Positions 30,854 through 39,434 of a stretch of 64,000 bases of DNA are shown piece after piece. The stretch's first letter is position 1; every line of letters starts with the position of its first letter. The notes beneath the pieces are model-generated. The model searched no databases and was not told the origin of the DNA. It saw only the letters and a list, made by a program, of their open reading frames with translations. Made by a program: the position numbers and the translations under genes. The stretch is from Arthrobacter sp. zg-Y919 (GTDB taxonomy: Bacteria; Actinomycetota; Actinomycetes; Actinomycetales; Micrococcaceae), in contig NZ_CP126242.1 in assembly GCF_030142045.1 (NCBI RefSeq), forward strand, positions 1 through 64,000. Reading direction: 5' to 3'.

Positions 30854-31630
30854 CTATGTGTAGGGAGACCAGCCCGTCAGCACCGTGAGCATGTCCAAGG
30901 TCACTCCGAAGATTGCGTAGATGGTCACCGGCACCATCAACGCCCATTCGCGCCAGGACCCTGCGGCACCGATCAGGGGCAGCGAGAAGCTGCCGCTGCT
31001 GCGCCAGAGCTTGTTGACCACCGGGAAACGGGTCAGGGAACGCGGCCGCTTAATCCGCAGCGGCCACAGGATCATCACGCCTTGATGCGTCAGGAGGTCG
31101 CCCACAATGTGGACTGCTACGCCCAGGCCCACGGCTACCGGGAGCCAGTCGTTGTTTTCCGGGGCATACACGGCTATGAACCCGGAGAAAGCCAGTGCGA
31201 GGAACCAGCTGCGGACCGGCCCGCCGGCAATTTTCAGTGCCTTGAAGGCGAACCCCATGAGTAGGACGGACAGGATACCCGCGCCTACGGCCACGGAACC
31301 GAAAACAGGAACGTCGGCAGTCACCCTGCCCAGCGCCGTCGCAAGGGCTACGAAGACAGCCAGGCCGAGCAGGGAGTGGGTTCCGCGCCTGTGTCCTCCG
31401 CTGACCGCTTCCGTCAGCCGGGCGAGGATTTTTGTCACCGGCGGAAGTGAGTGGGCAATGGTTCCGCTGTGGTGGTCGAGGTCCGGCAGCAGAGCCGCGC
31501 CGGCGGTCAGCAGGGCGCCGGTGACAACGCCCAGGGGTGTGACCGGATACCAGCCGAAGGCGTAAGGGGCGGTGGACGCCACGGCAACCCAGGCCGCGGC
31601 ACCGCTAGCGGCATGGTGGCCACCCATCAT
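30854..31630 (-). CDS. YdjM-type membrane metal-dependent hydrolase
   Basis: A 258-residue protein with about six membrane helices. The N-terminus MMGGHHAASGAAAWVAVA, the LLPDLDHHSGTIAH motif near 48-61 and GGHRRGTHSLLG near 77-88 match the YdjM/DUF457 family of inner-membrane putative metal-dependent hydrolases. A further His/Asp motif AVHIVGDLLTHQGVMILWP is near 172. The physiological substrate is unknown. It lies 59 bp upstream of the antiporter on the same strand and might be co-transcribed. Confidence 0.85.
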   Translation of the reverse strand: MMGGHHAASGAAAWVAVASTAPYAFGWYPVTPLGVVTGALLTAGAALLPDLDHHSGTIAHSLPPVTKILARLTEAVSGGHRRGTHSLLGLAVFVALATALGRVTADVPVFGSVAVGAGILSVLLMGFAFKALKIAGGPVRSWFLALAFSGFIAVYAPENNDWLPVAVGLGVAVHIVGDLLTHQGVMILWPLRIKRPRSLTRFPVVNKLWRSSGSFSLPLIGAAGSWREWALMVPVTIYAIFGVTLDMLTVLTGWSPYT

Positions 31631-31735
31631 GGTTGAAAGTCCTTCCAGAGGGCGGTGCAGGCGCCGGAGAGTTAACGAAGGTAACTATTTTTCCACGGTT
31701 TGGGCAGCTGCCGGGCCACTGGGGCGGCGTCCGCG

Positions 31736-32254
31736 TCAGGCGGCGTCGAAGCCCAGGTGGTGCATGACGGCGGCCACGATTTCGGCGGGGCTATTGGTGA
31801 TGTCAAGGCGGAGGCCCGCTTCCTCCGGCGAAAGGGGCTCCAGGGTGCTTAGCTGGGAGGGAAGCAGGGAGGGCGGCATAAAGTGCCCGGTCCGGGTCTT
31901 CATCCGCTCGGAGAGCACTTCGCTGCTTCCGTCCAGATGCACGAAGGTGACATCTCCGGAGGCCTGGGCGAGGACATCACGGTAGGTGCGTTTCAGGGCC
32001 GAGCAGGTGACTATGGTGCACCGGCCGTTGTCCGCCTGGGTGCCCATCCAGTCACGGATCGCGAAGAGCCACGGCCAACGGTCGTCGTCGTCCAGCGGAG
32101 TTCCCGCGGTCATCTTGGCGATGTTGACCGCGGGGTGGAACTCGTCCGCCTCGGCGGCTATCCAGCCGAGGCGCTTGGAGAGCAGGTTGGCAATGGTGGT
32201 CTTGCCGGAACCCGCCACACCCATGATGACGATGTGCTGTGCACTGGGGGCCAT
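31736..32254 (-). CDS. gntK: Gluconokinase
   Basis: A 172-residue P-loop kinase that phosphorylates D-gluconate to 6-phosphogluconate, feeding the pentose phosphate pathway. Walker A GVAGSGKT is at 12-19; ADEFHPAVNIAKM, the WPWLF segment and CSALKRTYRD are gluconokinase hallmarks. It is divergent from a GntR-family regulator, the usual arrangement for gluconate control. No gluconate permease is in the window. Confidence 0.94.
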   Translation of the reverse strand: MAPSAQHIVIMGVAGSGKTTIANLLSKRLGWIAAEADEFHPAVNIAKMTAGTPLDDDDRWPWLFAIRDWMGTQADNGRCTIVTCSALKRTYRDVLAQASGDVTFVHLDGSSEVLSERMKTRTGHFMPPSLLPSQLSTLEPLSPEEAGLRLDITNSPAEIVAAVMHHLGFDAA

Positions 32255-32321
32255 GTCGATCTCCTGGGGACGTCGTTGTCGCGGGTTCGGTTCCGGCTGC
32301 TAACCAAACAATTTTCGTAAA

Positions 32322-32352
32322 GGTATCACCAAAGCATCCAATAACCGTGGTT
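32322..32352. promoter_or_regulatory. Candidate GntR operator half-sites
   Basis: Two short inverted repeats in the 205-bp gntK/gntR spacer: GGT-atc-ACC at 32322-32330 and AACC-gt-GGTT at 32343-32352. Spaced GGT/ACC half-sites resemble FadR-subfamily operators, and divergent regulators normally bind such spacers. Arms are short, so this is tentative. Confidence 0.3.
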
Positions 32353-32459
32353 TAGTAGGATTTCATCGAAAGAACGGCTGCCGACAGTGCCGTTCCCGTG
32401 GGCGGCACTGTATATGCTGCCAACGGAATATGTGTCGGAAGCCAGCGGGAGACACGGAT

Positions 32460-33164
32460 ATGACTGAACAGGCGGGACCGCCGGCCGCAGTGTTGAATGC
32501 CCGGATTATCGAGACGCTGGGCTCGGATATTGTCTCCGGCGTACTTGCGCCGGGCGACCGGCTGACACTGGAGGGACTGCAGCACGAGTTCGGGGTGTCC
32601 CGCACCGTGGTCCGGGACTGCATGCGGATCCTCGAGTCCATGAACCTGGTGTATTCCAAGCGCCGCGTCGGCATTGTGGTCCAGGAGCGGGACCTGTGGA
32701 ACGTGTTCGATCCCCGCGTCATCCAGTGGCGTCTGGCGGGTCCGGGCCGGACCGAGCAGTTCCGGTCGCTGACCGAACTGCGGGTGGGAGTGGAACCGGT
32801 TGCCGCAGCCGCCGCTGCCCGGCATGCCGCACCGGATGAACGGACCCGGATCCTGGAACTGGCGGCAGAATTACGCAGGCTTGGGGAGGCCGGGGAGCTG
32901 GAAAGGTTCCTCGACGCCGACGTCGAATTCCATACACTGCTGCTCCAGGCCAGTGGCAACGAGATGTTCTCTTCGCTGCAGAACGTGGTTGCAGAGGTTC
33001 TAACCGGCAGGACCAGGCAGGGCCTGATGCCGCCGAATCCGACGGAAGCTGCCCTGCAGGGGCACCTGCTGGTTGCCGAGGCCGTCGCTGCAGGGGATGA
33101 CGGCGCTGCCTTAGCGCATATGACAGCCCTGTTGGAGGAAGTGCGGCAGGCCGTGGCCGGCTAG
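32460..33164 (+). CDS. GntR-family regulator, FadR/FCD subfamily
   Basis: A 234-residue regulator: winged helix at about 18-82 (GDRLTLEGLQHEFGVSRTVV, RILESMNLVYSKRRVGIVV) and an all-helical FCD effector domain (about 95-230) with the LRVGVEPVAAAAAA and DADVEFHTLLLQASGN metal/ligand motifs. ATG at 32460 with GGGAG at 32446-32450. Divergent from gntK, it most likely represses gluconate use, with gluconate or a phosphorylated derivative as inducer (inferred). Confidence 0.9.
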   Translation: MTEQAGPPAAVLNARIIETLGSDIVSGVLAPGDRLTLEGLQHEFGVSRTVVRDCMRILESMNLVYSKRRVGIVVQERDLWNVFDPRVIQWRLAGPGRTEQFRSLTELRVGVEPVAAAAAARHAAPDERTRILELAAELRRLGEAGELERFLDADVEFHTLLLQASGNEMFSSLQNVVAEVLTGRTRQGLMPPNPTEAALQGHLLVAEAVAAGDDGAALAHMTALLEEVRQAVAG

Positions 33165-33204
33165 CGGCCGGAAACGGCACTGCCGCACTTCCCAGGAGCG
33201 GGAC

Positions 33205-33702
33205 CTAGCGGGTCGGTTCCAGGTTGCTGTCCTCGGGGGTGACCACCTCGGCCGTGGCGGAGATGTTTTCCGCATCCACCATCCAGGCGTACTGCTCCAG
33301 CTTGGCGATGAAGCCGTGCAGGATGTCTGCGGTGGTCGGATCTTCCTCGTCCACCTGGTCATGGACGTCGCGCATCGTCTTGACGACGGCGTCGAGCATG
33401 GCGACCACGTGGGTCACGGTGTCGCGGGTGTCCACGAGGCCGGCGGGGAACGGCGGCAGGCTGGTGCCCTCGGCCACTGCCACGCTGCGCCCGTCCGGAA
33501 CGGCCCGGAGGGCCCGCATCCGTTCTGCGAGCTCGTCGGCGAAGATGCGTGCGTCGTCGATGATCTCGTCAAGCTGCAGGTGCATGTCGCGGAAGTTCTT
33601 TCCCACCACGTTCCAGTGGGCCTGCTTGCCCTGCAGGTGCAGCTCGATCATGTCCACCAGAACGGCTTGCAGATTGGTGGTCAGTTCTTCAGATGCCTTC
33701 AT
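33205..33702 (-). CDS. dps: Dps-family ferritin-like DNA-protection protein
   Basis: A 165-residue four-helix protein. Ferroxidase-site residues are visible in KQAHWNVVGKNFRDMHLQLDEIIDD (about 36-60). Dps forms dodecamers that store iron and consume H2O2 and may coat DNA. ATG at 33702 with GGAGGAAAAC directly upstream; the longer ORF start is rejected. Convergent with the GntR gene (40-bp gap). Upstream lies a 280-bp spacer shared with the divergent SRPBCC gene; no operator was recognised there. Confidence 0.93.
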   Translation of the reverse strand: MKASEELTTNLQAVLVDMIELHLQGKQAHWNVVGKNFRDMHLQLDEIIDDARIFADELAERMRALRAVPDGRSVAVAEGTSLPPFPAGLVDTRDTVTHVVAMLDAVVKTMRDVHDQVDEEDPTTADILHGFIAKLEQYAWMVDAENISATAEVVTPEDSNLEPTR

Positions 33703-33982
33703 GTTTTCCTCCACTGTTGACGAAAAATGAGTACTGAATGCACCCAGCACGTTTTCCGCCTCCGGATACTGTCCGGACCGGCGGCTTCGGCGGGTGGATT
33801 GTTCCCCAGCCTAACCCTGCAGCGCGGCCCCGGCCATAAGGGGACGGCTCACGGGAAAGCTACTATAAGCAACCTTACTTCCAGTTGAAGTGCCCTGTCC
33901 TCCTGTGTACGGTGAGGAAATCGGGGCTCCTGATCAAGGGGTGCCCGGCCAGACGCAGGATTCGCACTACCGGAGGGACAGC

Positions 33983-34573
33983 ATGACCACCGTAGAAGAG
34001 TCGATCAACGTAGCAGTACCGGTGACCACGGCTTACAACCAGTGGACGCAGTTCGAGTCGTTCCCGCACTTCATGGGCGGGGTCGTCTCGATCACACAGG
34101 TTTCGGACACCACCACCCACTGGGTGACCAAGGTGGCCGGCGTCGAGCGGGAATTCGACACCGAAATCACCGAACAGCATCCGGACGAGCGCGTTGCGTG
34201 GAAGAGTACGGACGGCAAGTCCCATGCCGGCGTCGTGACCTTCCACCGCCTGGGCGACGCCGAGACGCGGGTGAGCGTGCAGCTGGACTGGGATCCGGAA
34301 ACCTTCGTCGAGAAGCTGGGCTCCGTGGTCGGCGCCGATGACCGGCAGGTGAAATCGGACCTCGCCCGCTTCAAGGAATTCATTGAGAGCCGCGGCTCCG
34401 AGACCGGCTCCTGGCGGGGAAACGTCGACGCCCCCGGTAACGCGGCCACCGGAGCATCCGGCTCCGCCCCTGTGGGCCCGACCTCCACGGACACCTCACG
34501 GCTGGCTGCGGCACCCGATGCGGATCCGGCGATGGATGATCCGGAATCCGGCGGCCCCCGGGCCGGCCTCTAA
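33983..34573 (+). CDS. SRPBCC-family (START-like) protein
   Basis: A 196-residue protein. Residues 1-140 form a START/Bet v1-like fold (ESINVAVPVTTAYNQWTQFESFPHFMGGV, VTFHRLGDAETRVSVQLDW), a hydrophobic-cavity scaffold also called polyketide cyclase/dehydrase. The last 50 residues are a disordered Ala/Pro/Ser/Gly tail. Cargo and function are unknown. ATG at 33983 with CGGAGGG at 33971-33977. A second SRPBCC protein lies at 49790-50257. Confidence 0.82.
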   Translation: MTTVEESINVAVPVTTAYNQWTQFESFPHFMGGVVSITQVSDTTTHWVTKVAGVEREFDTEITEQHPDERVAWKSTDGKSHAGVVTFHRLGDAETRVSVQLDWDPETFVEKLGSVVGADDRQVKSDLARFKEFIESRGSETGSWRGNVDAPGNAATGASGSAPVGPTSTDTSRLAAAPDADPAMDDPESGGPRAGL

Positions 34574-34585
34574 CCACTGAGGGAT

Positions 34586-34634
34586 TTAAACAGGAACTGC
34601 GGATGCCTTGCCGGCATCCGCAGTTCCTGTTTAA
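34586..34634. terminator. Long bidirectional terminator hairpin
   Basis: A 22-bp perfect stem (34586-34607 with 34613-34634) with a 5-nt loop, between the convergent SRPBCC and FAD-Rieske genes. The outer TTAAAC/GTTTAA arms give a T-rich end on both strands. Confidence 0.85.
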
Positions 34635-34643
34635 GCGGCGTGG

Positions 34644-36128
34644 TCAGGCCGGATCCAGGTCCTTTACCGCCGGACCTTCCAGGAGTGCACCTTCTGCGCC
34701 GAAACGCGAGCCGTGCAGCGGGCAGTCCCAGGACTGCTCCGCGTCGTTCCAGTTCAGGACGCCCTTCATATGCGGGCAGATGGCCGATACCCGGCTGGTC
34801 TTGCCTTCCACCGTGCAGATTCCCACCGGCTTGCCGTTTTCCCGGGCCACCACGCCCTGTCCCTCCGGCGGTGCCTCGCCGGTGCTGGTGGCCAGTCCGG
34901 CCGCCCAGCCTGTGAGCATGGACAGTCCGACTTCGGCGTTGTCCCGCAGGGTGGAGGCAGCATCCAGCGGGGCTACCCGGGGCTTGTACAGCTCGCGGGC
35001 CCAGGGATTCTCGCCGCCGAGAATCTCGGCGCTCAAGGCGAGCGAGGCGGCTACCGCATTGGTCATACCCCACTTGTTGTAGCCGGTGGCGGCATAGATA
35101 TTCGCCCCCATCAGCGGCAACTGCCCCACATAGGGCAGGCTGCGCGCCGGCGAGTAGTCCTGTGCCGACCAGGCAAAGCTCGCGGCGCTTCCCACGGCGA
35201 AGTTGTCCACCGTCCAGCCCACGAGGTCGTCAACCAGTTCCTGGGTGTGCTTCCTGCGTCCAACGGTGTGTCCGTTGCCGCCGGCCAGCAGATAGGAGAT
35301 CCCATCCGACTCCGCCGTCCGCAGGGAGCGGGTGGGGGAATCGGCGGAGAGGTACATACCCTGCGGAACCGCGCCGGTGACCGGAAGGGCGACGGCGTAG
35401 GAACGTTCAGGCTTCAGGACGGCGAAGTAACCACCGCGGTCGAGGATCGGTATGCCGGTGGCCAGCACCAGATGCCGGGCAGCGACCTCGCCCTGGTTGG
35501 TGATGACCCTGATGCCGGCACCTTCCTCATGGCGGGCTCCGGTCACGCGGACGCCTTCGAAGAGGCTGCCGCCGTGCGCACGGTAATCCTTGGCCAGGCC
35601 GGCGAGCACCGTCATCGGGTGGATCTGTGCCTGGCCGCGCAGCCGCAGCGCACCCGTGGTTTCAAACGGCAGTTCAGTGTCCGTGGTGAACTCGACGTCG
35701 AGTCCGGCCGCCTGTGCGGCCTCGTGTTCCTTCCGCAGGCTCTTGAGTCCCTGCTCGGTAGTGGCGTAGGTGTAGGCGTCCCGCACCTCGTAGCCGATGC
35801 CGTTTTCATCGCAGAAGCGCAGCAGCCAGCTTTGCCCCTGGCGGTTGGCTTCCACGTACTGGCGGGCGATCTCCGCATTGTGGTGGGAGGTAATGCTGGA
35901 CAGCTGTGTCCCCTGCAGGAGTGAGACCTTGGCGGTTGTGTTGCCTGTTGCCACGGCGCCTACCGTGCGTGCTTCCAGAATGGCCACCCGCTGTCCGCTC
36001 CGGGCCAGCAAGGCCGCGGTGGTCAGTCCGGTGAGCCCGGCACCGACCACCACGGTGTCATAGGCGACACCGGGGTCGAAGGGATCAGTGGGTATAACGG
36101 GCGCGGTTTCGAGCCATAGAGATTTCAA
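34644..36128 (-). CDS. FAD-dependent oxidoreductase fused to a Rieske domain
   Basis: A 494-residue protein. The N-terminal DAO-type flavoprotein domain has the dinucleotide motif GAGLTG at 29-34 and a long substrate domain to about 390. The C-terminal Rieske domain carries the 2Fe-2S ligands Cys451, His453, Cys469 and His472 (CPH...CPLHG). Flavin-to-iron-sulphur fusions of this kind are widespread in Actinobacteria, but the substrate is unknown. TTG at 36128 is chosen: GGAAGG lies just upstream and MKSLWLETAP matches a normal start. No export signal. Confidence 0.87.
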   Translation of the reverse strand: MKSLWLETAPVIPTDPFDPGVAYDTVVVGAGLTGLTTAALLARSGQRVAILEARTVGAVATGNTTAKVSLLQGTQLSSITSHHNAEIARQYVEANRQGQSWLLRFCDENGIGYEVRDAYTYATTEQGLKSLRKEHEAAQAAGLDVEFTTDTELPFETTGALRLRGQAQIHPMTVLAGLAKDYRAHGGSLFEGVRVTGARHEEGAGIRVITNQGEVAARHLVLATGIPILDRGGYFAVLKPERSYAVALPVTGAVPQGMYLSADSPTRSLRTAESDGISYLLAGGNGHTVGRRKHTQELVDDLVGWTVDNFAVGSAASFAWSAQDYSPARSLPYVGQLPLMGANIYAATGYNKWGMTNAVAASLALSAEILGGENPWARELYKPRVAPLDAASTLRDNAEVGLSMLTGWAAGLATSTGEAPPEGQGVVARENGKPVGICTVEGKTSRVSAICPHMKGVLNWNDAEQSWDCPLHGSRFGAEGALLEGPAVKDLDPA

Positions 36129-36283
36129 GTTGTCCTTCCCGCCAAGCTGACGAAGTGATGTGGGAGCCGCCTCGCTGAAAGTCAGTATGCTTCCCACCCT
36201 GCCCCAATTGTGCAACAGTTTAAAGTCCTGATCACCGATCCTCCCGGCCCGGTCTTCCGGTGCTGCGGAGCAGAGGAGTTGTC

Positions 36284-36784
36284 ATGGCAAGCCCCAGTTA
36301 CAGTTCCGGCGGCCTCACCGCACACCGGACCAGCGCACAAAAAGCGGCAATGGCCTTCGGGATTATTTTCCTGCTCATCGGCGTCCTGGGGTTCATTCCC
36401 GGGATTACCGCTAGCTACAGCCAGCTTTATTTCGCGGGTTACGCCTCGGAAGCTGCGCTTCTAGGCATTTTCCAGGTCTCGGTACTCCACAATGTGGTCC
36501 ACATGCTGCTGGGATTTGCCGGGCTTGCCCTGGCGCGGAGGCATTCCACAGCCAAGCTCTATTTGCTGGGAGGCGGCATTCTTTACGCCGTGCTCTTCAT
36601 CTACGGGCTGCTTATCCCGCTGGATTCAGACGCCAACTTTGTCCCGTTCAATACGGCGGATAACTGGCTCCACGCGGTTCTGGCGGTTGCCATGATCCTG
36701 CTCGGTATTTTCCTTGGCCGGCAGAGCGAATCGAGCTCCTACCGCAGCAACCCCAATCCCGGGGAAGGTTCGGTTCCCAATTAG
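36284..36784 (+). CDS. DUF4383 four-helix membrane protein
   Basis: A 166-residue protein with four predicted membrane helices (about 25-48, 67-90, 98-118, 130-150) and a polar Ser/Asn/Pro tail. The segment LHNVVHMLLGFAGLALAR and the DNWLHAVLAVAMILLG helix are typical of DUF4383. No function is known. ATG at 36284 with GAGGAG at 36273-36278. Divergent from the FAD-Rieske gene across 155 bp. Confidence 0.85.
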   Translation: MASPSYSSGGLTAHRTSAQKAAMAFGIIFLLIGVLGFIPGITASYSQLYFAGYASEAALLGIFQVSVLHNVVHMLLGFAGLALARRHSTAKLYLLGGGILYAVLFIYGLLIPLDSDANFVPFNTADNWLHAVLAVAMILLGIFLGRQSESSSYRSNPNPGEGSVPN

Positions 36785-36866
36785 GTTCCCGCCCGGAGCT
36801 GACCCTGCCGCATCCAGTGCGGATCCGGCGCTGGAATCCACCGTCCGCCCCGGTTAGCGTAGGAGC

Positions 36867-37094
36867 ATGGACGCACAGGAAATTCAGCACCGGATCTCCG
36901 AACTCGTCGCCCAGGAGCAGAAGCTTCGTGAGGCTGACCCGGAACACCACGCGGCCGAACTGCGCCGGGTGGAAGAGCAGCTCGACCAGTACTGGGATCT
37001 GCTCCGCCAACGCCGTGCCAAGGCCGAGGCAGGGCAGGATCCGGACGAGGCGCAGGAACGGCCCGTTGGTGAAGTTGAGGGATACCGCCAGTAA
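36867..37094 (+). CDS. DUF2630 family small protein
   Basis: A 75-residue, highly charged, all-helical protein (MDAQEIQHRISELVAQEQKLR... VEEQLDQYWDLLRQRRAKAEAG) ending in RPVGEVEGYRQ, the hallmark of DUF2630. Likely a coiled-coil hairpin; function unknown. ATG at 36867; AGGAG lies close upstream. Convergent with the ku-linked small gene, 3 bp apart. Confidence 0.87.
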   Translation: MDAQEIQHRISELVAQEQKLREADPEHHAAELRRVEEQLDQYWDLLRQRRAKAEAGQDPDEAQERPVGEVEGYRQ

Positions 37095-37097
37095 GGA

Positions 37098-37400
37098 CTA
37101 GGCCTTCGGTGCGGATGCGGCGCCGGAGGCTTTCGCTGTGCCGGCGCCGCCGGTGACCTGCCGCAGCAGAGTGGCTGCCCCAATGCTGCGCCGGAAGGGG
37201 CTTTCGCCGCGGAAGGTTTCCCCGAGGGCCCAGATCACCAGGCAGCCCTTGCTGAGGGTCCTCAAGAGTCCAGCGTTGCGGGGCGTCAGCGCCATCATGG
37301 ACGCAGCACCGAACGCCGCCCAGCCGATAAGCGGTCCGTTGGGCACCTTCACAACGGTCTGCCGTCCGAAGGGGTCCGTGAAGAAATTGCGAGAGGCCAT
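37098..37400 (-). CDS. Small hypothetical protein co-transcribed with ku
   Basis: A 100-residue protein with weakly hydrophobic segments at about 22-40 and 48-62 (GPLIGWAAFGAASMMAL, RTLSKGCLVIWALGETF), then an Arg/Ala-rich tail. No family is recognised. It starts 5 bp after the ku stop on the same strand, so it is very probably in the ku transcript. Confidence 0.65.
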   Translation of the reverse strand: MASRNFFTDPFGRQTVVKVPNGPLIGWAAFGAASMMALTPRNAGLLRTLSKGCLVIWALGETFRGESPFRRSIGAATLLRQVTGGAGTAKASGAASAPKA

Positions 37401-37405
37401 GATGT

Positions 37406-38311
37406 TCAGGCGCCTTTCCGGGTTTTAGCTGGACTCTTTGAGGCCGCTGTCTTGGATTTGGCGGGAGCCTTCTTGGCGCCGTCGTCCTTGGTGCCGGCCG
37501 GCGCTTCGCCGGACCCGCTCTTCTTTCCACGGTTTTTCTCTACGCTGCGGCGCAGTGCCTCCATCAGGTCCAGCACCTTGCCGCCCTCATCCTCTTCGGA
37601 TTCTCCGCCGAAGGTCTCCTCCGTGTCGAGCGAATCACCCTGTTCGAGCTTCGCGTCGATGAGGGTTTTGAGCTGCTCCTGGTAGTCGTCGGTGAACTCC
37701 GAGGGATCGAAATCTCCGCTGAACGAGTCGACGAGGGCCGCGGACATCTCCAGCTCCTTCGCGGAGATCCGCACCTTTTCATCCAATGAGGGGAAACTGG
37801 CGTCCCGGACCTCGTCCTCCCACAACAGGGTCTGCAGGGTCAACACGTCGCCGCGCACCCGAAGGGCACCCAGCCGGCTCTTCTGCCGAAGGGAGAACTG
37901 CACAATCGCCGTCCGGTCGGTGTCCTCCAGGGTCCGCCGCAGCAGTACGTAGGACTTTGTCGACTTGGAATCCGGCTCCAGGTAGTACGTGCGGTCAAAC
38001 AGGATGGGATCCACCTGCTCGCTGGGCACGAATTCCACGACGTCGATTTCCCGGCTTTTTTCCACGGGAAGGGAAGCCAGGTCCTCGTCGGTGAGGACGA
38101 CGGTCTGCTCGCCGTCGTCGTAGGCCTTGGCAATGTCCTTGTATTCCACCACCTCGCCGCAGATTTCGCAGCGGCGCTGATAGCGGATGCGCCCGCCGTC
38201 CTTGCCGTGCACCTGGTGAAGGCTGACATCGTGGTCCTCGGTGGCGGCGTAAACCTTGACCGGCACATTGACCAGCCCAAACGCAATTGCGCCTTTCCAG
38301 ATCGCTCTCAT
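37406..38311 (-). CDS. ku: Ku DNA-end-binding protein
   Basis: A 301-residue bacterial Ku, the homodimeric ring that binds double-strand breaks and recruits LigD for non-homologous end joining. The Ku core spans about 1-235 (MRAIWKGAIAFGLVNVPVKVY, CEICGEVVEYKDIAKAYD with a Cys pair, EIDVVEFVPSEQVDPILFD). A Lys/Ala-rich tail (about 255-301) resembles the DNA-binding extension of Gram-positive Ku. The partner LigD lies about 6.2 kb downstream on the other strand. Confidence 0.96.
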   Translation of the reverse strand: MRAIWKGAIAFGLVNVPVKVYAATEDHDVSLHQVHGKDGGRIRYQRRCEICGEVVEYKDIAKAYDDGEQTVVLTDEDLASLPVEKSREIDVVEFVPSEQVDPILFDRTYYLEPDSKSTKSYVLLRRTLEDTDRTAIVQFSLRQKSRLGALRVRGDVLTLQTLLWEDEVRDASFPSLDEKVRISAKELEMSAALVDSFSGDFDPSEFTDDYQEQLKTLIDAKLEQGDSLDTEETFGGESEEDEGGKVLDLMEALRRSVEKNRGKKSGSGEAPAGTKDDGAKKAPAKSKTAASKSPAKTRKGA

Positions 38312-38326
38312 GTCATCCAGTGAACA

Positions 38327-39337
38327 CTAGATTCCGGTTCCGTTGCCAGAGTCGGGTTTGCCTGCCCGTGCCTCCTGCAGATGTTCCCACAGCAGCCGGT
38401 ACACCCGCGGATCGGAGAAATAGGCGGTGTGGGACTCGGGAAAGGGCGTGGCGGAGTCCACCTTGCGGTCGAACACATTGGCCTCCCGGCCGGCGAAAAC
38501 CCGTTCGGCGCAGAACGAGAGCAGATCACGCTCGTCCCAGAAGTTCAGCCAGGGCAGGGCCGGTCCCGCACCGCCGCGGCCGGGCCCGAGGTAGGCCAGG
38601 GCATCCAGGAGGTAAAACCACGGAGCGGGGGACCCGAGGGTGACCAGCAGGTCCACCCGGAGGCCAGCCGCCTCGGGGGAACTGAGCAGGTCAACGGCTG
38701 CAACGGAGCCGAGGCTGTGCCCGAGGATCACCACCGGCGCATCCTGGTCCGTGCTGCGCAGGGCGTCCGCGATGCGGGCGCGGGCGGCGTCCCCCTGCCG
38801 AAGGTAGAAGGCGACCTTGGCGAAGAATCCGCTGCCTGCGTCGGTCAGCCGGATCCGGTGCCGGACACCGGCGTCAGTGAGTGCACCCAGAATCAGATCC
38901 TGCAGTGTCTCCCCAAGGAACGCGGTATCGGGCACCGCGGGCCCGGCGGAGGCAGGCACGGCCGGTCCCACCGGACCTGCAGCGCCCAGATCCATGGCGA
39001 AAAGGGCCAGGGCAAGGGAAGCGTCGGACACTCCGGGTGGATCTTCAGCCGAATACCGCGGAGGCAGTGCCGGCACAATATCGACGTCAAGGGGAGCGGC
39101 AGCGGCCCAGTCGACCGGAAGTACCCGGTAGTCGGACAGCCCGCGCACCTGCTGCACCTGTTCCCGCACCAGGTCCGCAAGCTGCGGGTTGGGCCGGCCC
39201 GTGCCAGGGAGGAAAACCAGGGTTCCGGGTTTCTCCTGCGGGCCCAGGGGTGGGGGCTCCACGGCTGCCTCCTTCGCTGCTGCGCCGTTCCCGGATGGCC
39301 TGAGGCCTCCCGCAGGCGCTGATACGGACACCTTCAC
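38327..39337 (-). CDS. Alpha/beta-hydrolase-like protein
   Basis: A 336-residue protein with the nucleophile-elbow motif GHSLGS near 210 (APVVILGHSLGSVAAVDLL), a strand TLVFLPGTG near 40 and DERDLLSFCAERVF in the C-terminal part where an acidic catalytic residue would lie. Lipase- or esterase-like, but the spacing is unusual and no family was assigned. GTG start at 39337. It ends 15 bp before the ku start on the same strand and may lead the ku transcript. The 5' end is close to the divergent soxR. Confidence 0.65.
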   Translation of the reverse strand: MKVSVSAPAGGLRPSGNGAAAKEAAVEPPPLGPQEKPGTLVFLPGTGRPNPQLADLVREQVQQVRGLSDYRVLPVDWAAAAPLDVDIVPALPPRYSAEDPPGVSDASLALALFAMDLGAAGPVGPAVPASAGPAVPDTAFLGETLQDLILGALTDAGVRHRIRLTDAGSGFFAKVAFYLRQGDAARARIADALRSTDQDAPVVILGHSLGSVAAVDLLSSPEAAGLRVDLLVTLGSPAPWFYLLDALAYLGPGRGGAGPALPWLNFWDERDLLSFCAERVFAGREANVFDRKVDSATPFPESHTAYFSDPRVYRLLWEHLQEARAGKPDSGNGTGI

Positions 39338-39434
39338 ATGCCGCGCGCCGGGCCGCCAGTGGGGCGCATCCAGTCAGCCGCGCTGGCCGCCGAGCCACCG
39401 GGCGGATAATGGTGCAGTGGAGGAAAGGCGGGCC

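Noticed and set aside
28800..30863. 687-codon plus-strand open frame over the antiporter gene
   Set aside because: The minus strand encodes an intact CPA1 antiporter with ion-site motifs; this frame has no family features.
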